A stretch of DNA of 64,000 nucleotides from Chryseobacterium gleum (GCA_945897565.1 CAMDFN010000007.1:34957-98956); one strand, 5' to 3'. Positions 1 to 11,628 are shown, numbered from the stretch's first letter. Translations and numbers: made by a program. The notes: a model not told the origin generated them from the sequence alone.

Positions 1-1728
1 CGCTATTTATTGATCCGCAGAAAAGTAACCAACGCTGCGCGCAAAAAACTCCGCAAGCTGCCTATTTTTGATTTAGGTCAAATGAAGGGGGGCATCATTG
101 ACAACATCGAGGTGATCTTGCGCAAAAAACCATTCGGTAACCTGCTCAACCGCACACTTGGCTACTTTAAAATTCAAAACCTTCACGATACGCTGCGCGT
201 CGGTATCGAAGGAGCCTATTACGATTATCTCAAGGGCGAACAAGGAAAGGAAATCGAACAGCGCATTTCGTCGGGCTGGAAACGCACTGGTAAAATCATC
301 AAAGACGCCGTTGAAGGAGCTGATGTCATTAGCACAATAGATAAAGAAATTCAGGAAGTAGCACATTCAGAGCTCGAAAAACAAATGATCTATATGGATG
401 CGCAGCACGGCAGTGTCATCTTAATGGAGGTTGAGACGGGTTATGTCAGAGCTATTGCCAATCTCACCAAAACAAGTAAAGGCAGGTACTCGGAGAGCTT
501 CAATTATGCCATTGGGCATTTAGAAGTACCTGGCTCCACCTTCAAACTCGCCTCTATAATGGCAGGTTTAGAAGACGAGCGCTTTAAAATCACGGATAAA
601 GTCAATGCAACGGGTCGTTACAATGTAGGTGGCGATGGCATGTCTGATGCCAACAATGGTATGGGCTACGGCGTCATTACCATCCAAAAAGCTTTTGAAA
701 AATCTTCGAATGTCATTTTGCAGCTCATGAACCGCAGCTACCGCAATGACCCAGAAGTTTTTATCGAAAGACTCAAGCAATTCGGCCTCACCGAAAAATT
801 AGGCATCGATTTAGAAGGGGAGCCGCGCCCAAAGGTTTCTCAGCCTGGCGATGCCAATTGGTCTGCACTTTCTTTACCTTGGACCTCAGTAGGTTATGAA
901 GTGATGCAAACGCCTTTGCAAACTTTGGCATTTTATAACGCTGTTGCCAACAAAGGTCAGTTGGTTCGTCCTTTATTTGTCGAGAAAATCAAAAGACACG
1001 GGCAGGTCATCAAAACCTTTAAGCCTGTAGTGCTCAATCCAGAGATTTGTTCTGCCCACACACTTCGAATTCTCCAAAATTGTTTGGAGGGCGTCATGAT
1101 CCGCGGAACCGGTAAGCAATTGAAAAGTTCGTTGTTTACCATTGCCGGCAAAACAGGAACAGCGCAATTGCGCGGCGATGCTGGTTACCGCGATGACAAA
1201 CAAAAGTCTTACCAAGCGTCTTTCGTGGGTTATTTCCCGGCTAAAAAACCCATTTATTCATGCATTGTAGTTATTGCCCGTCCTGTGCGTGCGTATTATG
1301 GTGCAGCAGTTTCAGGAACCGTTTTTGCGGAAATCGCCAACAAAATTTATGCCTCAGCTTTACAATATCACCGCGCTGTCAATGACCCCCGCGCCACGCT
1401 AGCAACAGATGTGCCAATGCTCAAATGTGGCAATAGCAAAGATTTGACCTACTTACTCAAGCAACTCAATGTGCGCTATCAACTCAATTCTTCAAGTGAA
1501 TGGGTGCAGAGCGACACCACCGATCAGCGCTTACAAGTACAGCGCAAGGCCATCCTTGATAAAAAGGTACCAAATGTCAGTGGAATGAGCGCCAAAGACG
1601 CTGTGTATTTATTAGAATCTCGCGGTTTAATTGTGCGGCTTATGGGCAGAGGCCAGGTCTATAGCCAGTCGATTTCATCAGGGCAGCCCTTCGCAAAAGG
1701 ACAGTTGATTCAAATCAAATTACAATAA
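1..1728 (+). CDS. ftsI: Penicillin-binding protein 2/FtsI (peptidoglycan transpeptidase) with C-terminal PASTA-like domain, 5' partial
   Basis: Frame is open from base 1 (ORF track starts at 10); motifs PGSTFKLAS (SxxK), SSN and KTGTAQ; dcw context; C-terminal PNVSGMSAKDAVYLLESRGL PASTA-like segment. Confidence 0.93.
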   Translation, partial: RYLLIRRKVTNAARKKLRKLPIFDLGQMKGGIIDNIEVILRKKPFGNLLNRTLGYFKIQNLHDTLRVGIEGAYYDYLKGEQGKEIEQRISSGWKRTGKIIKDAVEGADVISTIDKEIQEVAHSELEKQMIYMDAQHGSVILMEVETGYVRAIANLTKTSKGRYSESFNYAIGHLEVPGSTFKLASIMAGLEDERFKITDKVNATGRYNVGGDGMSDANNGMGYGVITIQKAFEKSSNVILQLMNRSYRNDPEVFIERLKQFGLTEKLGIDLEGEPRPKVSQPGDANWSALSLPWTSVGYEVMQTPLQTLAFYNAVANKGQLVRPLFVEKIKRHGQVIKTFKPVVLNPEICSAHTLRILQNCLEGVMIRGTGKQLKSSLFTIAGKTGTAQLRGDAGYRDDKQKSYQASFVGYFPAKKPIYSCIVVIARPVRAYYGAAVSGTVFAEIANKIYASALQYHRAVNDPRATLATDVPMLKCGNSKDLTYLLKQLNVRYQLNSSSEWVQSDTTDQRLQVQRKAILDKKVPNVSGMSAKDAVYLLESRGLIVRLMGRGQVYSQSISSGQPFAKGQLIQIKLQ

Positions 1729-1731
1729 CAA

Positions 1732-3189
1732 ATGAGTCAGGTCAAGCAGCTATTTTCGGATATTCCCTACACCCTTCTTCAGGGTGAAATGAGCGAGTTG
1801 CCTACCGCACTTGTATTTGATTCGCGCAAAGCTGAGCCTGGCGTTTTGTTTTGTTGCATGGTTGGCACCCAAACCGACGCTCACCAATTTGCGTCCAATG
1901 CCTATGAACAAGGTTGCCGCTTATTTGTGGTGCAACAGCAAATCGAACTTCCTGCAGCTGCTACAATTGTTTTGGTAGAAAACACCAATACGGCTCTAGC
2001 AAAATTGGCTTGTGCTTTTTATGGGCATCCGTCCAAAGAACTCACCTTGGTGGGTGTTACGGGTACGAATGGCAAAACCACCACTGCGACGCTACTCCAC
2101 GATTTATTTAGTCAGTTAGGCTTTTTCTGTGGCCTTCTTTCTACGGTTGTCAATAAAATTGGAACACAGGCAATTGCCGCTACCCACACCACTCCAAATC
2201 CAGTGGCACTCAACGCCTTGCTACGAGACATGGTGCGTGCAGGATGTCAATATTGCTTCATGGAAGTCAGTTCGCATGCCATAGACCAAGGAAGAGTTGA
2301 AGGTTTGCATTTTGCTGCGGCAGGCTTCACGAACATCACGCATGATCATTTAGATTACCACCATACTTTTGCGGAATATTTGCGCGTCAAAAAGGCCTTT
2401 TTTGATGGTTTGCCACCCAGCGCTTTCGCTTTGGTCAATTCCGATGACCGAAACGGGATGGTAATGCTGCAAAATACGCGCGCCAATCGCCAAACATACG
2501 CCCTCAAAACGCTTGCCGATTTCAAGGGTAAAATCATGGAGAACAGCCTGAGCGGTTTGGTTTTACAAATCAATGGGCAAGAAGTCCATACGCGTTTAGT
2601 AGGCGCTTTCAATGCTGCTAATTTGCTTTTGGTTTACGGCTTGGCTGTGGGCTTGGGTCAGGAGCCACTCGAGGTGCTGCGCGCAATGAGCCAACTCACA
2701 CACGTGGCTGGGCGCTTTGAGCACTTGCGCAGCCCTAAAGGCATTACGGCAATTGTCGATTATGCGCATACACCCGATGCGCTAGAAAACGTATTGGCAA
2801 CTATTGCCGCTTTTCAGCAAAACAACAAAGTGATTACCGTAGTAGGTTGCGGCGGCGATCGCGACAAAGCAAAGCGCCCACAAATGGCGGCTATTGCCGC
2901 AGCGCGTAGCCAGCAAGTTGTCCTGACCTCAGACAACCCACGCACCGAAGATCCGCAGCAAATTATTGCCGACATGGAAGCTGGCCTAGATGCTGCGGCT
3001 GCATCCCGCACCTTAGCTGTTCTCGACCGCAAGCAAGCCATCAAAACCGCTTTATTACTTGCACAGCCCGGCGATATTTTACTCATTGCTGGCAAGGGTC
3101 ACGAAACTTATCAAGAAGTCAACGGCGTTCGCACCTCCTTCGACGACGTTGCCATTACCAAAGCACTTTTTAATCAACTAGATAAATAA
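1732..3189 (+). CDS. murE: UDP-N-acetylmuramoyl-tripeptide synthetase (MurE)
   Basis: Mur ligase motif [24 protein letters not shown] motif, dcw order. Confidence 0.95.
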   Translation: MSQVKQLFSDIPYTLLQGEMSELPTALVFDSRKAEPGVLFCCMVGTQTDAHQFASNAYEQGCRLFVVQQQIELPAAATIVLVENTNTALAKLACAFYGHPSKELTLVGVTGTNGKTTTATLLHDLFSQLGFFCGLLSTVVNKIGTQAIAATHTTPNPVALNALLRDMVRAGCQYCFMEVSSHAIDQGRVEGLHFAAAGFTNITHDHLDYHHTFAEYLRVKKAFFDGLPPSAFALVNSDDRNGMVMLQNTRANRQTYALKTLADFKGKIMENSLSGLVLQINGQEVHTRLVGAFNAANLLLVYGLAVGLGQEPLEVLRAMSQLTHVAGRFEHLRSPKGITAIVDYAHTPDALENVLATIAAFQQNNKVITVVGCGGDRDKAKRPQMAAIAAARSQQVVLTSDNPRTEDPQQIIADMEAGLDAAAASRTLAVLDRKQAIKTALLLAQPGDILLIAGKGHETYQEVNGVRTSFDDVAITKALFNQLDK

Positions 3190-3190
3190 C

Positions 3191-4435
3191 ATGATCTATT
3201 ATTTGTTTTCCTGGCTCGATCAATTGAATTTTCCTGGTGCAGGTTTGTTTCAATTTATTTCTTTTCGCGCAGCTTTAGCGCTCATCACCTCCTTGGTTGT
3301 ATCTGTAGTGATTGGCAAGCGCATCATTGCCCGCCTGCGCCGCCAACAAATTGGCGAAACCGTCCGCGACCTCGGTTTGGCTGGGCAGTTAGAAAAATCG
3401 GGTACACCAACCATGGGTGGTCTGATCATTTTGGCTGCTATTTTGGTACCGACTTTATTGTTCGCCAAACTTCAGAATGTGTATGTCATCACCATGGTCA
3501 TTGCCACTATTTGGTTGGGCCTCATCGGTTTTTTAGACGACTACATTAAAGTATTCAAAAAGAACAAAGAAGGTTTAAAAGGCACTTCTAAAATCATCGG
3601 TCAGATTGGAGTTGGGCTCATTGTTGGCGGTATTCTCTATTTCTCTAATGATGTGGTGGTGCATAAAAGAGTTTCTGCACACTACAAGCTGCAGGCAGAT
3701 GAAACTTTTGTGACGCACGAACACGCTCAAAATACCGGTGAGCACTACAAATGGATCCGCACCGACGACATGACTACCACCATACCTTTTTTCAAAGGCA
3801 ATGAATTCAATTACAATTGGCTTATCGGCGACGTCAATAAGTCTTATGGCTGGCTGATCTTCATTCCAATTGTCATTTTTATTGTCATTGCTGTCTCCAA
3901 CGGTGCCAACATGACCGATGGCCTGGATGGTTTGGCGACCGGAACCTCTGCTATTGTTGGCTTAGCCTTAGCTGTATTGGCTTATGTCAGTTCGCACGCC
4001 AAATTTGCCGACTACCTCAACGTCATGTACATTCCAGAAGCCGAAGAGCTCGTGATTTTCATTGCCGCATTTGTTGGCGCGTGTGTCGGCTTTTTGTGGT
4101 ACAACGCTTTTCCTGCACAAGTATTTATGGGTGACACCGGAAGCCTGGCTTTGGGGGGTATCATTGCGGTATTTGCCATTGCCATTCGCAAAGAACTCCT
4201 CATTCCTGTACTGTGTGGCATTTTTCTTATTGAGAATGTTTCTGTGCTGCTGCAGGTGGGTTATTTTAAGTTTACCAAAAGGCAATACGGTGAAGGCCGG
4301 CGCATTTTTCTTATGGCACCGCTGCACCACCATTACCAAAAGCAGGGTATACACGAAGCAAAAATTGTTGCTCGCTTCTGGATTGTAGCTGTGCTCTTGG
4401 CTGTAGTAACCATCGTAACCCTCAAATTGCGTTAA
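3191..4435 (+). CDS. mraY: Phospho-N-acetylmuramoyl-pentapeptide transferase (MraY)
   Basis: [42 protein letters not shown] motifs. Confidence 0.96.
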   Translation: MIYYLFSWLDQLNFPGAGLFQFISFRAALALITSLVVSVVIGKRIIARLRRQQIGETVRDLGLAGQLEKSGTPTMGGLIILAAILVPTLLFAKLQNVYVITMVIATIWLGLIGFLDDYIKVFKKNKEGLKGTSKIIGQIGVGLIVGGILYFSNDVVVHKRVSAHYKLQADETFVTHEHAQNTGEHYKWIRTDDMTTTIPFFKGNEFNYNWLIGDVNKSYGWLIFIPIVIFIVIAVSNGANMTDGLDGLATGTSAIVGLALAVLAYVSSHAKFADYLNVMYIPEAEELVIFIAAFVGACVGFLWYNAFPAQVFMGDTGSLALGGIIAVFAIAIRKELLIPVLCGIFLIENVSVLLQVGYFKFTKRQYGEGRRIFLMAPLHHHYQKQGIHEAKIVARFWIVAVLLAVVTIVTLKLR

Positions 4436-4436
4436 G

Positions 4437-5783
4437 ATGGACGCTCAAAATCGCTTGCTTGTAATTTTAGGCGCCGGTGAATCTGGTGTCGGTGCAGCTA
4501 TTTTGGGCAAAGCGAAAGGCTGGCGTGTATTTGTTTCCGATGGCGCGCAGATCAAGCAGACGTATCAACAAGATTTGCAAGCAAACGACATCTCCTATGA
4601 ATCTGCGCAGCACACGATGTCGCAAATTTTGGCCGCAGACTTGGTGATCAAGTCACCGGGTATTCCAGAAAAGGCGGAGGTCATGAAGGCCATTCGTCAA
4701 AAAGGCATTCAGGTGATCTCCGAAATTGAATTTGCAGGTTATTATTCCACGGCAAAGCACATTTGTATCACGGGAAGCAACGGCAAAACCACCACAACTA
4801 TGTGGTGCTATCATATACTGCGTAAAGCTGGGCTAAATGTAGGTTTGGCCGGAAATGTCGGGCAGAGTTTTGCAAAGCAGGTGGCTACTGAATCTTTTGA
4901 TATTTATGTGTTGGAGCTGAGTTCTTTTCAACTCGACGACATGTATGCTTTCAAGGCCGATATTGCGATTCTAACCAACATCAGCCCCGACCATCTCGAT
5001 CGCTACAACTATCAAATGGAAAACTACGTGAGTGCGAAGTTCCGTGTCTTACAAAATCAACTTGCAAGCGACTATTTTATATACAATGCCGACGATGTCA
5101 CTATCAATTCCTACTTAAAAGAAATACAACCCAAAGCTCAATTAGCGCCTTTTTCTTTGACAACTGTTCAAGAAAACGGAGGCTACGCAGATCAGCAACA
5201 ACTATACATCAACATAAACAAACAACAACTTACCATGTCTATCCACGAATTAGCTTTAAAAGGCAAACACAACACCCAGAACGCGCTTGCTGCAGGAATT
5301 GCAGCAAGGCTCGTCGAAATCCGCACGGATATCGTGCGCGAAAGCCTCGAAGATTTTATCAATGTAGAGCACCGAATGGAGTTTGTTGCTAAAGTCAACG
5401 GAATTGAATTCATCAATGACTCCAAAGCGACGAACATCAATGCGGCCTGGTTCGCATTGGAATCAATGGAAAAACCAACCGTTTGGATTGTAGGTGGTGT
5501 AGACAAGGGCAACGACTACAGCGAGCTGCAAGATTTAGTGGCTCAGAAAGTAAAAGCAATTGTATGCCTTGGCGTCGATAATCAAAAAATTATTGAAGCT
5601 TACAAAGACAAGGTGGAAATAATTGTAGAGGCGAAATCGGCTCACGAAGCGGTTTCGTTTGCGTATCAACTTGCCAAAAATGACGACGCTGTTTTATTGT
5701 CTCCGGCTTGTGCAAGTTTTGATTTATTCAGCAGCTACGAAGACCGTGGTCAGCAATTTAAAAAAGCTGTCCGCATGTTATAA
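4437..5783 (+). CDS. murD: UDP-N-acetylmuramoylalanine--D-glutamate ligase (MurD)
   Basis: ITGSNGKTTTTMW, NDSKATN, LLSPACASFDLFSSYEDRGQQF motifs. Confidence 0.95.
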   Translation: MDAQNRLLVILGAGESGVGAAILGKAKGWRVFVSDGAQIKQTYQQDLQANDISYESAQHTMSQILAADLVIKSPGIPEKAEVMKAIRQKGIQVISEIEFAGYYSTAKHICITGSNGKTTTTMWCYHILRKAGLNVGLAGNVGQSFAKQVATESFDIYVLELSSFQLDDMYAFKADIAILTNISPDHLDRYNYQMENYVSAKFRVLQNQLASDYFIYNADDVTINSYLKEIQPKAQLAPFSLTTVQENGGYADQQQLYININKQQLTMSIHELALKGKHNTQNALAAGIAARLVEIRTDIVRESLEDFINVEHRMEFVAKVNGIEFINDSKATNINAAWFALESMEKPTVWIVGGVDKGNDYSELQDLVAQKVKAIVCLGVDNQKIIEAYKDKVEIIVEAKSAHEAVSFAYQLAKNDDAVLLSPACASFDLFSSYEDRGQQFKKAVRML

Positions 5784-5791
5784 GAATTGAT

Positions 5792-6985
5792 ATGAGAACC
5801 TATCTTTCCTATCTTAAGGGCGACCCCGTTATTTGGATCATTACTTTGCTAATGATGGCTTTTTCGTTGGTCACGGTGTATAGTTTCGTTCCTATTCTGA
5901 TCAAGATAGAAGGGGGTTCTCCGTTTTTATATCTTTTCAAGCATTTAATTTATGTGGTGCTGGGCTTTGGGAGTATGTATGCCATTCATCGGGTGCCGGC
6001 CAAATATATTAGTCAGTTGGCCAAGTTTGCCTATTATTTAGGCTTGGCCTTATTGATTTTCACTTGGTTTTTTGGTGCTGAGGTAAATGGTGCAGGCCGT
6101 TGGATACGCATTCCATTTGTGAATCTCACGTTTCAATCTTCCGATTTTGCCAAACTTGCGCTGCTCCTCTATCTGAGCAAGTTGTTGGTTAAAAAGCAGC
6201 AAAAGTTCGACAGCTGGCGAGAAGGGATATTCCCTTTATTGATCCCAATCGGAGCTATTTGTTTGCTCATCTTGAAAGACAACTTCTCTACCTCAGCAAT
6301 GGTGTTTATGTTGAGTATGCTGTTGCTGTTTATAGGTCGAGTTCCGATGTTGAAATTATTGACAATGGTGGGTGTTGGGCTTGGTTTGGTACTTCTGATT
6401 GTTAGCTTGCACCTTGCTATTCCGAAAGCTAATATTCTACCGCGCTACGATACCTGGATGAATCGCATCAATAATAGGGTAGATGCCAAAGACCAAAGTA
6501 TTGAAAGTTTACAAGCCAACCAGCAGGCCAATAACGCAAAGTTAGCAATTTCGGTAGGTGCAGTTTTCGGTCAGGGCGTGGGCGATGGCAAACTCAAAGA
6601 ATTTTTACCGGAGGCTTATGCCGATTTTTACTACGCTACTTTTGTAGAGGAATTCGGATTTGTCTCTGCTTTTATTTTAGTTCTGCTTTACATGATCTTG
6701 CTTTATCGCATGATCCGTTTTGCACTCAAAACCCAAGATTTATTTCAGAGTTATGTGGCTTTAGGTATTGGTATTCACCTACTGACCCAAGCGAGCGTAA
6801 ATATGTTGGTCTGTACGGGCGTTTTTCCTGTTACAGGTCAGAACATGCCATTTTTGGCGATGGGAGGCTCGGCCTTAGTGATGGCCTGCGTCTCAATTGG
6901 CGTGGTACAATCTTTTGCCAAAGAACTTCCTACCAAAGAACAAGAAAATCAATTTGCTAGCCCTGAACAAAATGAAATTGACTAG
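5792..6985 (+). CDS. ftsW: SEDS-family glycosyltransferase FtsW
   Basis: Multi-TM SEDS protein, GAGRWI motif, FVEEFGF, GQNMPFLAMGGSALV; position between murD and murG. Confidence 0.92.
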   Translation: MRTYLSYLKGDPVIWIITLLMMAFSLVTVYSFVPILIKIEGGSPFLYLFKHLIYVVLGFGSMYAIHRVPAKYISQLAKFAYYLGLALLIFTWFFGAEVNGAGRWIRIPFVNLTFQSSDFAKLALLLYLSKLLVKKQQKFDSWREGIFPLLIPIGAICLLILKDNFSTSAMVFMLSMLLLFIGRVPMLKLLTMVGVGLGLVLLIVSLHLAIPKANILPRYDTWMNRINNRVDAKDQSIESLQANQQANNAKLAISVGAVFGQGVGDGKLKEFLPEAYADFYYATFVEEFGFVSAFILVLLYMILLYRMIRFALKTQDLFQSYVALGIGIHLLTQASVNMLVCTGVFPVTGQNMPFLAMGGSALVMACVSIGVVQSFAKELPTKEQENQFASPEQNEID

Positions 6986-8075
6986 AATCATCATCTCTGG
7001 AGGCGGAACAGGCGGTCATATTTTTCCTGCACTGGCGATAGCCGACGAAATCAAGCGCAGAAATGAAGCTGCCCATATTTTATTTGTTGGTGCCGAAGGT
7101 AAAATGGAAATGGAAAAAGTGCCACAGGCAGGATATCCAATTGTAGGTTTGCCTATTGTGGGTTTTCAGCGCAAACTGACACTTAAAAACCTGTTGCTTC
7201 CGTTCAAATTGGCACTGAGTTTAACGAAGGTATTTTTTGTCATCAGACGTTTTAAACCTGAGTTGGTCATCGGTGTGGGTGGGTATGCGAGTGGCCCCAC
7301 TTTGCAAATGGCACAGTTACTCGGCGTGCCTACCTTGCTTCAAGAGCAAAACTCCTTCCCTGGCAAGACCAACCAAATTTTAGCGCGCAAAGCCAAGGCG
7401 ATCTGCGTAGCCTATCCCGAAATGGCAACATTTTTTGAAGCGTCCAAAATTCAGCTCACGGGCAATCCAGTTCGCGCAGCTTTACTCCAAAACTTGGAGT
7501 CAAAAAAGCAAGAGGCAGCCGCCTATTTTGGTTTAGATGCCAACCAACCAACATTGTTTGTAATGGGTGGTAGTTTAGGTGCCAAAACGCTCAACATGGC
7601 GCTGAGATCAGCCATCAATTATTTTGAAACTGAATCTGTTCAGTTACTTTGGCAGTGCGGTAAATCTTACGAGCAAGAATTGGCAACGTTTCAAAGTACT
7701 TTAACTCCGAATATCAAAGTTTTTGCCTTTATCCAACGAATGGACCTCGCCTATGCGCTGGCAACGGTTATTGTTTCGCGCGCAGGTGCGCTGTCTGTGA
7801 GCGAGCTTGCGCTCGTGGCCAAGCCTGCAATTTTGGTGCCTTCACCAAATGTAGCCGAAGACCACCAAACTAAAAATGCACGCGCGCTCGTGGATCGAGA
7901 CGCAGCTATTTTAGTGACCGATGCACAGGCCCAAGACCAATTAGTGCCCGCGGCGCTTACACTTTTGAAAGACCAGGCCCAACAAAAAGCCCTTGCTGAG
8001 GCCATTAAAGCAATGGGGCTGCCAAATGCAGCAAGAGATATTGTAGATGTCTGTTTGAAAGTAGCCAAGATATGA
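6972..8075 (+). CDS. murG: UDP-GlcNAc:lipid I transferase (MurG)
   Basis: MKLTRIIISGGGTGGHIFPALAIA start (ORF track start 6897 is upstream); overlaps the ftsW 3' end by 14 nt. Confidence 0.94.
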   Translation: MKLTRIIISGGGTGGHIFPALAIADEIKRRNEAAHILFVGAEGKMEMEKVPQAGYPIVGLPIVGFQRKLTLKNLLLPFKLALSLTKVFFVIRRFKPELVIGVGGYASGPTLQMAQLLGVPTLLQEQNSFPGKTNQILARKAKAICVAYPEMATFFEASKIQLTGNPVRAALLQNLESKKQEAAAYFGLDANQPTLFVMGGSLGAKTLNMALRSAINYFETESVQLLWQCGKSYEQELATFQSTLTPNIKVFAFIQRMDLAYALATVIVSRAGALSVSELALVAKPAILVPSPNVAEDHQTKNARALVDRDAAILVTDAQAQDQLVPAALTLLKDQAQQKALAEAIKAMGLPNAARDIVDVCLKVAKI

Positions 8076-9451
8076 AGCAGCTAGCGGCGTTTGATCGGGT
8101 ATATTTTGTGGGCATTGGCGGCATAGGCATGAGCGCTCTGGCGCGTTATTTCAAGTTCAATGGCAAACAAGTGGCTGGTTACGATAAAGTAGAAACACCG
8201 CTTACGCTCAAGTTATCCGATGAAGGTATTGCTATTCATTACGAGGACCTCGGAGCTGAAATTCCATCGGCTTTCCAAAACCCAGAAAACACGCTTGTGG
8301 TATATACACCAGCCATTAAAGCGCTGGGCGAGTTGGCTTTTTTCCAGGCCCAAAAATTTACCATTCTCAAACGCGCCGAAGTGCTCGGTGCACTGACCAA
8401 AACATATAAGGGTCTTTGTGTGGCCGGTACCCATGGTAAAACCACTACAAGTGCCTTACTGACTCATCTATTGACAGCAATTGAAGTAGGTTGCACTTCA
8501 TTTTTGGGCGGAATAGCAAGTAACTTTGACTCAAATTTAGTGTTGCACGCGAGCAGCCAATATGCGGTCATAGAGGCAGACGAATTTGACCGCAGCTTTT
8601 TACAGCTCTCCCCGTATGCGGCTATTGTAACGGCTGCAGACCCTGATCACCTCGATATTTATGGCAGTGAAGATGCCTTTGTACAAGGTTTTCGTCAGTT
8701 CACCATGCGTGTAGATCCAAAAGGATTTTGCATTCAAAAAGAAGGTTTGCAACTCCAGAGTTTGGCGCCGGTTTTCACCTATGCAATTGCTTCTCAAACA
8801 GCAAATTACAGTTTTTTAAATCTGCGCTATGTGAATGGTTTTCAAGTGGCTGATCTTAAAATTGGTGAGCTCATGCACGAAGGTTTTGAATTGGGTTTGC
8901 CCGGAATTCACAATGCGGAAAACGCACTGGGCTGTATTGCGCTGCTCCATTGTATGGGTTTCGATGTAGACCTGCTCCGGCCAGCGCTCAAGAGTTTCAA
9001 AGGAGTCAAAAGACGTTTTGAATACCAACTGCGCACCGAAAATTTAGTCTACATAGATGACTACGCGCATCATCCGACAGAGATCAATGCCCTGATCTCA
9101 TCGGTACGGGCCATATATCCAGGCCAAAAAATTACAGGGATTTTTCAGCCTCATTTGTTTTCGCGTACCCAGGATTTTGCAGCAGAATTTGCGTTGGCGC
9201 TCGCTCAACTCGATGCGCTTTATTTGTTGCCCATTTACCCTGCTCGCGAACTGCCTATTCCCGGTGTGAGCAGCGAGTGGTTGGCTGGCCTCACTCAAAT
9301 GCAACATAAATGGGTACTGCAACCTCATGAGGTGCTCACTGCACTTCAAAAACCTCAAAATGGGGTATTGCTCACTATTGGAGCTGGCGACATCGATAGG
9401 TTGGTTGGTCCGTTGACAGATTTACTCAAAATGCAAACTCTACACCGATGA
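8072..9451 (+). CDS. murC: UDP-N-acetylmuramate--L-alanine ligase (MurC)
   Basis: GIGGIGMSALAR, GTHGKTTTSALL, DDYAHHPTEI motifs. Confidence 0.94.
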   Translation: MKQLAAFDRVYFVGIGGIGMSALARYFKFNGKQVAGYDKVETPLTLKLSDEGIAIHYEDLGAEIPSAFQNPENTLVVYTPAIKALGELAFFQAQKFTILKRAEVLGALTKTYKGLCVAGTHGKTTTSALLTHLLTAIEVGCTSFLGGIASNFDSNLVLHASSQYAVIEADEFDRSFLQLSPYAAIVTAADPDHLDIYGSEDAFVQGFRQFTMRVDPKGFCIQKEGLQLQSLAPVFTYAIASQTANYSFLNLRYVNGFQVADLKIGELMHEGFELGLPGIHNAENALGCIALLHCMGFDVDLLRPALKSFKGVKRRFEYQLRTENLVYIDDYAHHPTEINALISSVRAIYPGQKITGIFQPHLFSRTQDFAAEFALALAQLDALYLLPIYPARELPIPGVSSEWLAGLTQMQHKWVLQPHEVLTALQKPQNGVLLTIGAGDIDRLVGPLTDLLKMQTLHR

Positions 9452-10242
9452 AAATTTGGCTTTTTAGGATTTTTTGGTTGCTGCTCGCTTTTGGTGTAGC
9501 TGTCGTTTTTTACTTGGCTCAAGCATCGGAACAACAAAAAGTGCTCAGCACGCCCAAAATCGCCATTCATGCAGCTGATGAAAACGCGTTTTTAACCAAA
9601 CCTGAATTGTTAACGCGCCTTCAGTTGCGCAAATTATTTCGACGCGATATGCAGGCTAATGAACTCAATATTCACGGCATCGAACGCGCGATAGCTGCCA
9701 TGGCAGAGGTGAAGACCGTAGATGTGTACAAGCATTTAGGCGATCGGTGGGAAATCAAATTAGAACTGCGCAAACCTATTGCGCGAATTTTCAATTTACA
9801 AGGCCAGAGCTATTACCTTGACCAAGACGGTTTTATGATGTATCGATCCGCTTTGCATACGGCCAGAACGTTGGTCTTTTCAGGGCATATTTCAGATACC
9901 TATAACCCCCGTCTTCACTGTGATTTTATTAACAATCCGAATTTGAAAAGTTCTCAAAAAATTGGTCAAATCTACCGCATTTCAAATTATGTTTGTAATG
10001 ATCCATTAATGCAGAAATTAATAGGTCAAGTTTACCTAGAACCCGACGGAGATTTCATCCTTATTCCGTTGCTTGGTGAGCAACAAATTGTCTTCGGTCC
10101 AGCGCGCACCACCGAAGAAGTTTCAGACAAATTTGAACGTCTGAACCATTTTTACAAAGAAGCCCTGCCCTACGAAGGCTGGAACAAATACAAAGAAATA
10201 AGTGTCAAGTATGAAGGACAAATCGTTTGCAGAAAAAAATAA
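9448..10242 (+). CDS. ftsQ: Cell division protein FtsQ
   Basis: N-terminal TM, POTRA/FtsQ-like sequence, position between murC and ftsA. Confidence 0.82.
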   Translation: MKIWLFRIFWLLLAFGVAVVFYLAQASEQQKVLSTPKIAIHAADENAFLTKPELLTRLQLRKLFRRDMQANELNIHGIERAIAAMAEVKTVDVYKHLGDRWEIKLELRKPIARIFNLQGQSYYLDQDGFMMYRSALHTARTLVFSGHISDTYNPRLHCDFINNPNLKSSQKIGQIYRISNYVCNDPLMQKLIGQVYLEPDGDFILIPLLGEQQIVFGPARTTEEVSDKFERLNHFYKEALPYEGWNKYKEISVKYEGQIVCRKK

Positions 10243-11593
10243 CAATCCCGAGGTAAAGCGCACACGTGTGGTTGTCGGTTTGGATATTGGCACCACTAAA
10301 ATCGCCTGCTTTGTCGGCCGCAAGAACGAGCACGACAAAATCGAAATCATCGCTATGGGCAAAAGCGAGTCTTTGGGCGTTATGCGCGGAGTTGTTTCCA
10401 ATATTGAGCGCACTGTCCAATCTATCAACACCGCCGTAGAAGCTACTCAAGAAGCCGTTGAGGGCGACCTCAAAATTAAAAATGTGCACGTGGGTATTGC
10501 TGGGCAGCACATCAAAAGCATGCAGCACCGTGGCATCTACACGCGTCGCGCCACCAACGGTGAAATCTCCCAAGTCGACATCGATGCATTCGTAGACGAC
10601 ATGTATCAAATGGTCATGAGCCCAGGAGAAGACATCATTACGGTCATTCCACAAGAATACATCGTCGATGGCGAACGTGAAATCAAAGACCCAATCGGTA
10701 TGGCTGGCGTACGTCTAGAGGCGAATTTTCATATCATTACCGGTCAGGTATCCAACGTTCAGAACATTACGCGCTGCGTAGATCGCTCAGGCTTGAGTGT
10801 CAAAGACATCATCTTAGAGCCAATCGCCTCTGCCGAGGCAGTGCTCTCCGAGGAAGAAAAAGAAGCGGGTGTTGTGCTTGTCGATATCGGCGGCGGCACT
10901 ACCGACGTAGCTATTTTCCACGATGGCCTCATTCGCCATACCGCAGTCATTCCTTTTGGCGGTAACGTCATTACACAAGATATCAAAGAAGGTTGCCGAA
11001 TCATGCAGCGTCAGGCCGAGATGCTCAAAGTAAAGTTTGGTAGCGCATTGGCTTCTGAAAGCAAAGAAAACGAAGTCGTTTGCATACCTGGTTTGCGCGG
11101 TCGTGACCCAAAAGAAATTACCTTGCGCAACTTGGCGAGCATCATTCAAGCGCGCATGGAAGAAATCATCGAATTGGTGAACCTCGAGATCAAAAGCACC
11201 GATTACGAGAAAAAACTTATTGGTGGTATTGTAGTTACGGGTGGTGGTTCGCAACTCAAGCACCTTACCCAACTCATTGAATACCTCACAGGTATGGATG
11301 CGCGCATTGGTTATCCTACTGAGCACCTAGCCAACACCAACGATATCGACGTTTTGTCCAGTCCGAAGTACGCAACAGGTATTGGTTTGGTTTTGAAAGG
11401 ATTTGAAAGTTTTGAGGCAGCCAAGCCCTGGGAGCAGCAACCAATCACCAACCAAGATGACCCTATCATCGAGAAAAAAATTGCTGAGAAGCAAGAAAAG
11501 ATCAAAACACACTCAAATGCTGAACGCAGAGGTGAATTCTTTGGCCGCATTTTAGACCCACTCAAAAAATTCTTTGACGGTTCAGAAGATTGA
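10211..11593 (+). CDS. ftsA: Cell division protein FtsA
   Basis: GLDIGTTKIACFVG, VLVDIGGGTTDVAIF actin-fold motifs; ATG at 10211 preferred over GTG at 10202. Confidence 0.95.
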   Translation: MKDKSFAEKNNNPEVKRTRVVVGLDIGTTKIACFVGRKNEHDKIEIIAMGKSESLGVMRGVVSNIERTVQSINTAVEATQEAVEGDLKIKNVHVGIAGQHIKSMQHRGIYTRRATNGEISQVDIDAFVDDMYQMVMSPGEDIITVIPQEYIVDGEREIKDPIGMAGVRLEANFHIITGQVSNVQNITRCVDRSGLSVKDIILEPIASAEAVLSEEEKEAGVVLVDIGGGTTDVAIFHDGLIRHTAVIPFGGNVITQDIKEGCRIMQRQAEMLKVKFGSALASESKENEVVCIPGLRGRDPKEITLRNLASIIQARMEEIIELVNLEIKSTDYEKKLIGGIVVTGGGSQLKHLTQLIEYLTGMDARIGYPTEHLANTNDIDVLSSPKYATGIGLVLKGFESFEAAKPWEQQPITNQDDPIIEKKIAEKQEKIKTHSNAERRGEFFGRILDPLKKFFDGSED

Positions 11594-11628
11594 TATTTAA
11601 GACAAAATTGGTTATACAAAGCAGTATT

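Noticed and set aside
3968-4354. 128-aa minus-strand ORF opposite mraY
   Set aside because: Overlaps highly conserved mraY coding sequence; no independent evidence
10205-11326. Minus-strand ORFs of 149 and 170 aa opposite ftsA
   Set aside because: Shadow frames antisense to a clear ftsA; no recognisable motifs
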